This document shows, one piece after another, positions 5,378-12,121 of a DNA stretch of 12,655 bases. Under the pieces are notes generated by a model. The model saw only the letters and a program-made list of their open reading frames with translations. It was not told where the DNA came from and ran no database searches. The DNA lies in assembly GCA_016650355.1 (NCBI GenBank), contig JAENVX010000166.1, forward strand, positions 1-12,655, read 5' to 3'. The stretch comes from Bacteroidia bacterium (GTDB taxonomy: Bacteria > Bacteroidota > Bacteroidia > Cytophagales > Cyclobacteriaceae). Within the stretch, counting starts at the first letter, position 1. Each line of letters opens with the position of its first letter. Position numbers and translations under genes: made by a program.

Positions 5378-6694
5378 TCAACTTTGAAACAACCTCAATC
5401 TCGAACTGTACTTGTTACACAACTCTTGATGCAAGTTGTGAACACTTTTTCTTCCTTCCTCACCTTCAGCAAGAATGCATACTGTTCCACCACTTCCTCC
5501 TCCTGTAATTTTTGCGCCATAAACAGACGAACCAAGTCCTCTGGCTAAACGTACAATGTCATCTGTTCGATCAGACCCAAGGCCACAGCAAGTATAACTT
5601 TCATGCGCTTCATACATGAGCTCGCCCATTTTAACAAGTAGTCCTTCATGCGACATCTTACCAGACTGATTAATATCGATCAACAGCTGTCTAAAATGAT
5701 GCACACGCTCATTCTCATAAATGGGGTGAGCCGCACACGTTTTTATATCATACTGCTTTGTACTATCAATAGTCGTTGCCGTGTCTATCGAATTTCCATA
5801 AGTCAAAAGAAACTCCTCTCCTAACATCCGATCAGGAAGAAGCATACTAAGATTTGTTTTAAATTCTTTTAGAGCAACGTTACACAGATATCCTTTGCCT
5901 GGAAGGTCAGAAAAATCTTTGTGTTCAATTGCTTTTCTGATGTCATTGCGGCTTGCACCCAATGCTTGTGCAATAATTGTATAGCCCATGAATGTAGCGC
6001 AACGAACATCGGCATACGAAGCTCCGCCAACAGAATGGCGTATACCACTGTCAATACCTAAAAAGAAAATATGATCGGGGATAGGAATAGCCTTCTCAAC
6101 ACGATCAGGTTGACATACAATGGATAGAAATTTTCTTGGTTCCCCAAAGTAGGAAGTAAGTTGATCCATTAATCCGCACGGAGCTCCAACGATGAAATTT
6201 TCTGTCCGCTGTGCAAGAAGCGGAAGTTCTGTTCCAGTAAATGTTATATTAAAAGCATTTGCCACGGCTTTCATCGTTGCGACTTCTAAAGATGCAGATG
6301 AAGACACACCTTTGCCCAATGGCACATTTGATTCGATGAAAAAATCCCCTCCCTTGAAATCAATTTGTCGTTCTTTCTGAAGTACCAGTGCACAACCTAT
6401 CACATACCCTATCCATTCATTACCAGCATTTCTCTTAAGTTCCTCATGGGCGAATGCATAATCTACCTTCTCATCTTTGAGAAATTTTCTATAGTCTATG
6501 GTTGCAAGCAGTCGCTCACCTGATTCGGTTATACTTTCAAATGTGCAAACAAAATCTTGTCTCAATTTCAACCTTACCGAAGTCTTCTCGCTGATAGGCA
6601 TTTGCATGACCAACGATCCTGAGTAGTCGGCAATGCCACCCATCACATCGAGGCGGCCTTGAGCAGAAGCTTCATGAAAAGAATTCGATCCCAC
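5378..6694 (-). CDS. GHMP sugar kinase resembling plant L-arabinokinase; galactokinase position next to galT
   Basis: 438 residues with the three GHMP motifs: GRLDVMGGIADYSGS (13-27), PLGKGVSSSASLEVA (125-139, ATP loop) and YGAKITGGGSGGTVC (392-406). GAPCGLMDQLTS (170-181) carries the catalytic Asp177. FLGIDSGIRHSVGG (211-224) and HPIYENERV (323-331) are further blocks that I recall from the kinase domain of plant L-arabinokinase, to which it appears closer than to E. coli GalK. GalK has GEHTDY at motif 1; here it is GGIADY, so the Glu and His that contact the sugar, near its C6 hydroxyl, are missing. It would form a sugar-1-phosphate (galactose or L-arabinose) for the adjacent GalT. The start is a GTG 11 bases after the galT stop. 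The frame stays open upstream into galT, with ATAAAATTT overlapping its stop, but no ATG is available, so the exact start is uncertain. Confidence 0.85.
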   Translation of the reverse strand: MGSNSFHEASAQGRLDVMGGIADYSGSLVMQMPISEKTSVRLKLRQDFVCTFESITESGERLLATIDYRKFLKDEKVDYAFAHEELKRNAGNEWIGYVIGCALVLQKERQIDFKGGDFFIESNVPLGKGVSSSASLEVATMKAVANAFNITFTGTELPLLAQRTENFIVGAPCGLMDQLTSYFGEPRKFLSIVCQPDRVEKAIPIPDHIFFLGIDSGIRHSVGGASYADVRCATFMGYTIIAQALGASRNDIRKAIEHKDFSDLPGKGYLCNVALKEFKTNLSMLLPDRMLGEEFLLTYGNSIDTATTIDSTKQYDIKTCAAHPIYENERVHHFRQLLIDINQSGKMSHEGLLVKMGELMYEAHESYTCCGLGSDRTDDIVRLARGLGSSVYGAKITGGGSGGTVCILAEGEEGRKSVHNLHQELCNKYSSRLRLFQS

Positions 6695-6705
6695 CAGAAG
6701 AAATT

Positions 6706-7746
6706 TTATTGTTCGTGATTGTAGTCGGTCAAATTGATTGCCTGCAATTCCGCTGCCTTTTCCTCAGGTATGGTATCTGCCATAAAGTTTCCAGCACCAA
6801 TCTCCGGACCAGCCAAATATTTAATCAAACCAGGTTGCCGAAAGGGTGGTTGTAGCCATAAATGCATCCTAAAGTCTTCATAATTATTTCCATCAACTGG
6901 CGCTTGCATGATGGACATTACGTAAGGGAAGTTATTATTAAAGTTCATATCCAGCTTTCGTACAACTTGATGAAATACAGAAACCAGATCTTCCAGCTCT
7001 TCGTGATTCAAACTAATCAATGTTGCGTGCCGCTTTTTAGGAAAAATCATAACCTCGTAGGCATAGCGTGCAAAAAACGGAATAAAGGCAATGGCACTTT
7101 TATTCTCAGCAATAACACGCACACCATCATCTATTTCATTACTAATGATCTCATCAAAAATATTTTTACCCGTGTTATCATAATGATGTTTTGTAATGTC
7201 AATCTGCTGTTCAACAAATTTCAGGAAAAAGTCAACAGCATAAATCTGGCAATGTGGGTGAGGATTACTAACACCAACTGCCTCTCCTTTATTCTCAAAG
7301 ATTAAAACGGATTTGATCGCTGGGTCTTTTTCAAATGCAATCATCTCCTTTTGAAACGTAGCAAAAACCTGAACAACAGCTTCTAGCTTCATCTGCGAAA
7401 GTGTAACATGGTGCCGCGGATCGTAACATACTACTTTAGCTATTCCAGTTGCTTTTTCTTTTTTGTAAAACCCATCGGACGTCACTTCAGGTGCTTCCAT
7501 TCCTACTACAGGATGATCATTCTCAAAAGTAAAAACATCCCGATAAGAAGGATTCACATGTCCACTGATCCGCTTGTTGCCGGGGCACAGGTAGCACGTT
7601 GGGTCATAAGATTCTACTGGCGTGACTTTGATGAACTCCGCACCTTGCCAGGGTCGACTATTGCGATGAGCGGAATAAACTATCCACTCGCTGCGCAACG
7701 GATGCCAGCGCTTCTCCCACTTTCCGGTAAAGGCTTGCTTTTTCAT
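6706..7746 (-). CDS. galT: galactose-1-phosphate uridylyltransferase
   Basis: 346 residues, the usual length. It moves UMP from UDP-glucose to a sugar-1-phosphate through a uridylyl-histidine intermediate (Leloir pathway, cytoplasm). Visible features are zinc ligands Cys51 and Cys54 in CYLCPGN, a His in DPRHH (109-113) and the active-site block NPHPHCQIY (161-169). In that block His163 would bind zinc and His165 would be the nucleophile. The usual HPHGQ is HPHCQ here. The C-terminal MHLWLQPPFRQPGLIKYLAG matches the second GalT domain, which ends in the common IPEEKAAELQ. It is directly followed by a GHMP kinase gene on the same strand and surely shares its transcript. No galE or galM is in the window. 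Start ATG at 7744-7746; the gap to the upstream YhhN-like gene is 76 bp. Confidence 0.93.
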   Translation of the reverse strand: MKKQAFTGKWEKRWHPLRSEWIVYSAHRNSRPWQGAEFIKVTPVESYDPTCYLCPGNKRISGHVNPSYRDVFTFENDHPVVGMEAPEVTSDGFYKKEKATGIAKVVCYDPRHHVTLSQMKLEAVVQVFATFQKEMIAFEKDPAIKSVLIFENKGEAVGVSNPHPHCQIYAVDFFLKFVEQQIDITKHHYDNTGKNIFDEIISNEIDDGVRVIAENKSAIAFIPFFARYAYEVMIFPKKRHATLISLNHEELEDLVSVFHQVVRKLDMNFNNNFPYVMSIMQAPVDGNNYEDFRMHLWLQPPFRQPGLIKYLAGPEIGAGNFMADTIPEEKAAELQAINLTDYNHEQ

Positions 7747-7822
7747 GTCGCTAAAATACTAGGAATGCAGAAGGTAGCTACAGATTTATTAAACTAAAAT
7801 GATAACGCTAGCATCCCGAGTG

Positions 7823-8497
7823 TTATTTTTTTGAATGCTGTAGGATGCCCTCAACAATAAGGTATTGAGCTGATATGTAGGTAGCCATAATGAAAAACCC
7901 AGCGCCCTCGATTGGATTCAGGAATTTATTTATCGCTAACAATGAATCAGATCCCATAAATAAAAGCGCGCCTGCAATCACCATCCAAAAACTTTGACTG
8001 GATGTGCGGCCATAACGAAATAAGGCCGTGAGCACCATCACACATAATACTATTGAGTACACCATCACTGGAATTTTCAATGGCCCAAGCGAATTGTACA
8101 GTATAGCGATAAGTCCAGTACCAGCCAGAACAATTGGTAATGCAAAACGAATTTTTTGTGGTCCTAATAATTCCTTCTCAACATTTGAATCACGATGTTG
8201 GCGATAAACCTGAATAAAAAGAATGTGAGAAATTAAGAATGCTATCAATCCGGTGATAAAAAATATCTCTGAACGGACAGTAAGCAGTAACAGCACATCT
8301 CCAGCCCATGAAAAGAAAAGTGCACGAATGAAAACAAATGAGCGCACCTCAACGGATGCCAGATAATAGCCAATCAGCGAAAGCAATATAAGTGGTTTAC
8401 AAACAAGGTTAAGCTGATGGTTTGAAGTAAAAACTGCAATCAATTCGCCAGCGCTGACAATCAAAAACACAAGGAAAAAAATAGTCTCTCGTTTCAT
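7823..8497 (-). CDS. YhhN/TMEM86 family membrane protein (lysoplasmalogenase-like)
   Basis: 224 residues with about eight hydrophobic helices and almost no soluble part. Family marks are CKPLILLSL (33-41), FSWAGDVLLLL (62-72), GLIAFLISHILFI (83-95) and FMGSDSLLAINKF (180-192). The Lys-Pro, GD, H and SD positions are those shared by YhhN/TMEM86 proteins. Animal TMEM86B and some bacterial members cleave the vinyl-ether bond of lysoplasmalogens; for most bacterial members activity is unproven. The gene overlaps the upstream MFS gene by four bases (ATGA), a sign of translational coupling. It is followed after 76 bp by galT; whether it belongs to the gal transcript is unclear. Confidence 0.85.
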   Translation of the reverse strand: MKRETIFFLVFLIVSAGELIAVFTSNHQLNLVCKPLILLSLIGYYLASVEVRSFVFIRALFFSWAGDVLLLLTVRSEIFFITGLIAFLISHILFIQVYRQHRDSNVEKELLGPQKIRFALPIVLAGTGLIAILYNSLGPLKIPVMVYSIVLCVMVLTALFRYGRTSSQSFWMVIAGALLFMGSDSLLAINKFLNPIEGAGFFIMATYISAQYLIVEGILQHSKK

Positions 8498-9663
8498 CTT
8501 TGCCTGTTGAAGGAATGATAAATCAAGTACGCAAAAGCAATGGCGCTGAGCAAGCCACTAATCAAAAATGTTATGAAGAAATTGTCCGTTTGGTTGCCAT
8601 AAATCCAGCCTGAAGAAATGGCACCCAGGCCGATTCCCAATTCCATGAATATATACAAGGAGGCTATGCCTCTTCCTTTGAAGCGGTCGTGACTTAGATC
8701 AGTTGCCCACGCTAACAATGTTGGTGAAGAGGCACCCTGAGCAAAGCCGTAAAGTGAAACGCCAACGATAAGCATTTGAGGTGTGGATGCCAGGCCAATG
8801 ACAAGCATGGAGATAGCCATGAAAAATGTGCTAATGCGGAGCACCTCCACTCTACCATATCGATCGGAAGCCTTACCGGCAAGCAATCTCACCAGAAGCG
8901 ATGCAACCGTTAAGAAAGTAAAAAGAAGGCCTTTATTTTTTATCCCTACAAACTGGCCAAAGTCAGGGATGACTGTAAATATTGTTCCATAGGAAAATGC
9001 GATAAGTACCATAATCATGCATGGAATCAAAACAAGCGGTTCAAAAATATCTTCTTTGCTAACTTTTAATAAACTATAAGAAAACCGCTCCTTCTTGGCC
9101 AATGTTTCTCTCATTCTGACAAGGATGATGATAGCTACTAATCCGAAAAAAGATGAGCAATAAAACATTGCATCTAATCCAAACTGGTTGGCAATTGTAC
9201 CTCCGATTGCTGGGCCAGCTGCCATTCCCACTGAACCTGCCGTCCCTAAAAGCCCCATGGCCTCACCCCGTTTATGAAAGGGGATGATATCGGCAAGGTA
9301 TGCCGTAGTACCCGTTGGAGTGAATCCGGTTGAAAATCCATGGACAAAACGCAAAAGAAAAAAACCCGAAAGTGTTGCAATGATGGGATAGAAAAGACTA
9401 CACACAAAACAGACTGCCGCCCCAAATATCATCACTGGTACACGCCCAATTGTATCAGCAAGTTTCCCACTGAAAGGACGAGATAGCATTGCCGTTAAGG
9501 TGAACAATGAAATAATCAATCCTTTGTACTCTGCGCCACCCAAAGCAGTAAGGTAGTCTGGCAACTCCGGAATGATCATGTTGAAGCTCGCAAAAAATAA
9601 CAGAGAACTTAGACAGAGAAGCCAGAAGGAAGTGCTATAAATTTTGGGAGGGAGTTGATGCAA
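8494..9663 (-). CDS. MFS transporter (DHA1-like), substrate unknown
   Basis: 389 residues and about 12 membrane helices. Motif A appears in both halves: GKLADTIGRVPVM (66-78) and GKASDRYGRVEVL in the second half. A motif C-like GTAGSVGMAAGPAIGG (140-155) is in helix 5, suggesting an efflux antiporter. The opening YSTSFWLLCLSSLLFFASF followed by NMIIPELPDYL is typical of a common Bacteroidota MFS group. The start is taken as TTG (9661-9663) because no in-frame ATG or GTG is found before helix 1, and the first ATG (residue 29) lies within that helix. An earlier non-ATG start is possible, as the frame stays open upstream. It is coupled to the YhhN-like gene by a four-base overlap. It is clearly different from the TetA-like transporter at 2446-3669. 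Confidence 0.85.
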   Translation of the reverse strand: MHQLPPKIYSTSFWLLCLSSLLFFASFNMIIPELPDYLTALGGAEYKGLIISLFTLTAMLSRPFSGKLADTIGRVPVMIFGAAVCFVCSLFYPIIATLSGFFLLRFVHGFSTGFTPTGTTAYLADIIPFHKRGEAMGLLGTAGSVGMAAGPAIGGTIANQFGLDAMFYCSSFFGLVAIIILVRMRETLAKKERFSYSLLKVSKEDIFEPLVLIPCMIMVLIAFSYGTIFTVIPDFGQFVGIKNKGLLFTFLTVASLLVRLLAGKASDRYGRVEVLRISTFFMAISMLVIGLASTPQMLIVGVSLYGFAQGASSPTLLAWATDLSHDRFKGRGIASLYIFMELGIGLGAISSGWIYGNQTDNFFITFLISGLLSAIAFAYLIYHSFNRQR

Positions 9664-9680
9664 GGGAAGTTGGTAATCCG

Positions 9681-9804
9681 TAAATAGTAAGCGGAGATCA
9701 ATGATCGTCAGTTTTACCGCAAAAAGATGAAGATTTATTTATGTATTCCATAACTTTTAACTTGAGACACCGATTACCAATTACTGATCACCGATTACTA
9801 TTTA
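9681..9804. repeat. imperfect inverted repeat spanning the prfB-MFS gap
   Basis: TGATCTCCGCTTACTATTTA on the minus strand (9681-9700) and TGATCACCGATTACTATTTA on the plus strand (9785-9804) match at 18 of 20 bases. Each is joined to a second shared block, CGATTACCAA or CGGATTACCAA (9771-9780 and 9670-9680 minus). On the plus strand CACCGATTAC also occurs twice in tandem, 21 bp apart (9768-9777, 9789-9798). The right arm overlaps the stop codon and last two codons of prfB. The 133-bp gap holds no gene. Confidence 0.6.
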
Positions 9805-10893
9805 GCTGCCTGTTCTTGATCTTCCAATAGATAAGCTTTTATAAAGTCATCAAGATCTCCATCCAATACATTTTGCGCATCTGTACGTTCAACTCCCGTC
9901 CGTGCGTCCTTTACAAGCTTATACGGATGCAACACATAGTTTCTGATTTGTGAACCAAAATCAATCTTCATTTTACCAGCTTCAACTTTATCGCGGGCAG
10001 CGTTGCGTTTTTCCATTTCCAGCTGATAAAGTTTGGACTTCATCATCTGCATCGCCTTTTCACGGTTGGCATGTTGCGAGCGTTCTACCTGACACACGAT
10101 AACAATGCCAGTAGGTTTATGGGTCAATTGAACTTTGGTTTCAACTTTGTTTACATTCTGACCACCAGCACCGCCAGAACGGGATGTGTGCAATTCAATG
10201 TCTGCAGGGTTGATTTCAATTTTAATTGTGTCATCAACTACAGGATAAACAAAAATGGAAGCAAACGAAGTATGCCTGCGTCCGCCCGAATCGAATGGTG
10301 AAATCCTTACCAGGCGATGAACTCCAATCTCAGATTTCAGCTTCCCATAAGCAAAGTCACCACCTATTTCCAGCGTGGCAGATTTTATTCCGGCAACTTC
10401 TCCTGCCTGGTAATCTACCTGCTTCACAGTGTAACCATTCTTTTCTCCCCACATAATGTACATGCGGTAAAGCATCTCAGCCCAATCCTGACTCTCAGTT
10501 CCACCCGCACCAGGATTGATCTCTATCATGGCGCTGAGTTGATCTTCTTCCTTGCTCAGCATCTTTTTGAATTCGAGCTCTTCTATTGATTTGAGTGACT
10601 TCTTGTATTCGCGTCCCAGTTCCTCTTCACTTACGTCTCCTTCCAAATGAAATTCATTCAAAACGTCCAGATCCTCCAACTGCTTATTGACTTTATCATA
10701 CGCATCGGTCCACACTTTTTTAGTGCGAACACTCTTGAGAATGACTTCCGCTTGTTTGGGGTTGTTCCAAAAATCGGCCTGGTGGGAAATACGTTCCTCG
10801 TCTTCTATCTCTACTATTTTACGATCGTAGTCAAAGATACCGCCTGAGGGCGGCAACACGGGCTTTCAAGTCCTTTAATTGTTCGGAGGTCAT
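9798..10893 (-). CDS. prfB: peptide chain release factor 2, with programmed +1 frameshift
   Basis: RF2 ends translation at UGA and UAA. The main frame carries ISPFDSGGRRHTSF (stop-codon reading SPF, about residues 198-200 of the full protein) and SGGAGGQNVNKVE (GGQ at about 243-245, peptide hydrolysis). The real start is ATG at 10891-10893: zero-frame codons give MTSEQLKDLKARVAALRRYL (20 residues) and then an in-frame TGA at 10831-10833. The classic slip site CTT TGA C (10830-10836) follows AGGCGG (10840-10845), three bases before the CTT, exactly as in the E. coli prfB site. After the +1 slip translation goes on as DYDRKIVEIEDEER to the TAG at 9798-9800, giving about 364 residues, normal for RF2. 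Low RF2 makes the ribosome pause at UGA and slip, an autoregulatory loop. Calling the main frame from GTG at 10859 would be wrong. Confidence 0.95.
10830..10853 (-). promoter_or_regulatory. RF2 +1 frameshift signal with upstream GC hairpin
   Basis: On the minus strand CTTTGAC (10830-10836) is the shift site, and AGGCGG at 10840-10845 is the internal Shine-Dalgarno-like stimulator at the usual three-base distance. CCGCC (10849-10853), loop CTCA and GGCGG (10840-10844) form a perfect five-pair GC hairpin that includes most of the stimulator. The shift site itself is near certain; a role for the hairpin is only a possibility. Confidence 0.85.
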
Positions 10894-10908
10894 CTATAAA
10901 TATTTTCA

Positions 10909-10939
10909 CAAAGGTAACTGAATGACTGTTTGATTCAAA
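10909..10939 (-). promoter_or_regulatory. prfB promoter of Bacteroidota type
   Basis: Minus strand TTTG (10936-10939), 19-bp spacer, TACCTTTG (10909-10916). Both boxes and the spacing fit the TTTG-N19-TAnnTTTG consensus exactly. The prfB ATG follows about 16 bases after the -7 box, so the leader is very short. Confidence 0.75.
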
Positions 10940-10943
10940 CAGT
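10925..10943. promoter_or_regulatory. perfect 9-bp palindrome over the -33 box of the prfB promoter
   Basis: ACTGTTTGA and TCAAACAGT are exact reverse complements separated by one base. The right arm contains the -33 TTTG of the prfB promoter on the minus strand. This could be an operator for a dimeric regulator, or a hairpin at the end of the upstream transcript; the lack of a T-run after it speaks against a terminator. Confidence 0.4.
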
Positions 10944-10982
10944 AAGAGATAAGTTTATACACGAATGCCTACAAAATTGAAC

Positions 10983-11453
10983 TCAATATTTCATTGAGAT
11001 AACTTTCCGTCTATGGCTAATCTTATAAATATCATTATTAACAAATTGCATGAAAATTCCTGTCGCAATAAATGCTCCTGATACTGCTGCTATACCCGGA
11101 TTTAAATCCTGCGAGTTGATCACATTGATTAAAACCAGAGCCGAGCCAGCCATGATTAACATTATGCCAGATTGGCGAACTTTAAAATTGGCGTTTGGTC
11201 GACCCCGGAGATCGATTGCTGCAATGTTATATAAATAAGTAGTGTCCTCGTTAATCCTAAAAGACTCTTGTTGAATGCCCGTGATATAACCTTTTGTAAA
11301 ATGTTCCTGGCCTTTGCGTCTAAATCGAATAAGCTCTCCTTCACTAATTCTCGTAATAACTTTATTCTTTTTAACAAGAACCAATTGCTTTTGAGAATAA
11401 CCTGATAACGAAAACATTAGCACGAAAGCGATACAGAAAAGCAAATACTTCAT
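10983..11453 (-). CDS. exported membrane protein of unknown function
   Basis: 156 residues. A clear signal peptide (MKYLL plus hydrophobic core, likely cut around residue 20 at GYSQ-KQ) is followed by a soluble part of about 70 residues rich in beta strand. This part has QLVLVKKNKVITRISEGELI and RRKGQEHFTKGYITGI, followed by two hydrophobic helices (about 95-113 and 118-137) and a basic tail. Proteins with this layout (leader, small KGxV..RxxxGDxIxF-like beta domain, two helices) recur in Bacteroidota, but I know of no function. The gene has its own -7 box just upstream and lies 82 bp after the adenosyltransferase gene. It ends 89 bp before prfB. Real gene: fairly sure, from signal peptide and promoter; role: none can be given. 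Confidence 0.75.
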   Translation of the reverse strand: MKYLLFCIAFVLMFSLSGYSQKQLVLVKKNKVITRISEGELIRFRRKGQEHFTKGYITGIQQESFRINEDTTYLYNIAAIDLRGRPNANFKVRQSGIMLIMAGSALVLINVINSQDLNPGIAAVSGAFIATGIFMQFVNNDIYKISHRRKVISMKY

Positions 11454-11471
11454 GCCTCAATAGAGTATGTT

Positions 11472-11479
11472 CAAAGATA
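11472..11479 (-). promoter_or_regulatory. -7 box of the exported protein gene
   Basis: TATCTTTG on the minus strand matches TAnnTTTG perfectly and lies 18 bp before the ATG at 11451-11453. I do not find a -33 TTG at the proper distance (the nearest leaves only 12 bp), so the promoter is incomplete by consensus. Confidence 0.5.
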
Positions 11480-11535
11480 AAAATAATGAAGCAATCGGGT
11501 GGGTGTATTAAAACAATAAAAAAATACAAGCTCCT

Positions 11536-12084
11536 TTACATCCTGGGTTGCCAGGGCGTTTCCTCAACACCAAGTTCTTGAGCCATCATCCTGGATAAAA
11601 CAAACAGGTAGTCCGAAAGGCGATTTAGGTATTTAATGATCAAAGGGTCTACTTTTTGGTGCTGATCAAGTGCAATTACCAATCGTTCCGATCTTCGGCA
11701 AACGGTACGGGCAACATGCCCAAATGAAACTGACATGTGGCCGCCCGGTAAAACAAAAGATTTCATGGGCGGTAATAGGGAATCCATTTTATCAATTTGA
11801 TTTTCTAGGATAGTAATATCTTCTTCCAGAAGCCCCGGGGTTTTTACTTTTGTATTACCAGGTTCGGTAGCTAATATTGAGCCGATTGTAAAAAGCCGAT
11901 CCTGAATTTCTACCAAAACTTCCTTCCGTTTTTGATTCACTTCCTGATCGCGAAGTAGACCTATGTGCGAATTCAATTCATCAATTGTTCCATACGTATC
12001 AATTCGAAGGTCCGCTTTCGAAACACGTAAACCCCCAAACAGCGCAGTCGTTCCCTCGTCACCAGTTTTAGTGTAAATTTTCAT
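11536..12084 (-). CDS. cob(I)alamin adenosyltransferase, PduO/MMAB type
   Basis: 182 residues, the usual length for a PduO-type ATP:corrinoid adenosyltransferase. It transfers the 5'-deoxyadenosyl group from ATP to cob(I)alamin to make coenzyme B12, in the cytoplasm as a trimer. Visible are the N-terminal ATP-binding stretch TKTGDEGTTALFGG (5-18), YGTIDELNSHIG (31-42), FVLPGG (110-115), the helix RTVCRRSERL (126-135) with the key Arg and Glu residues, and NRLSDYLFVLSR (154-165). It follows rnhB by 37 bp on the same strand, so they are probably co-transcribed by proximity rather than function. No B12 riboswitch or other cobalamin genes are seen; the enzyme may serve methylmalonyl-CoA mutase or ribonucleotide reductase. 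Start ATG at 12082-12084. Confidence 0.93.
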   Translation of the reverse strand: MKIYTKTGDEGTTALFGGLRVSKADLRIDTYGTIDELNSHIGLLRDQEVNQKRKEVLVEIQDRLFTIGSILATEPGNTKVKTPGLLEEDITILENQIDKMDSLLPPMKSFVLPGGHMSVSFGHVARTVCRRSERLVIALDQHQKVDPLIIKYLNRLSDYLFVLSRMMAQELGVEETPWQPRM

Positions 12085-12121
12085 ATTCCAAACTTAGAAA
12101 TCTTTTAAGGAATTAGCGACC

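Noticed and set aside
6862..7305. Plus-strand open frame of 147 codons
   Set aside because: Antisense to galT, whose catalytic motifs are on the other strand here; composition is that of a mirrored coding frame, with no recognisable domain.
7408..7797. Plus-strand open frame of 129 codons reaching into the galT upstream region
   Set aside because: Mostly antisense to galT, no family features, and no promoter at its start.
7804..7831. Hairpin AACGCT/AGTGTT followed by ATTTTTTT on the plus strand
   Set aside because: It looks like a plus-strand terminator, but no plus-strand gene ends here. On the minus strand it overlaps the YhhN-like stop codon and lacks a T-run, so I did not annotate it.
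10834..10859. GTG at 10857-10859 as start of prfB, giving MLPPSGGIF at the N-terminus
   Set aside because: The true N-terminus is encoded in the other frame from 10893 and joins through the CTT TGA C shift site; the nine residues before the Asp are out-of-frame reading.
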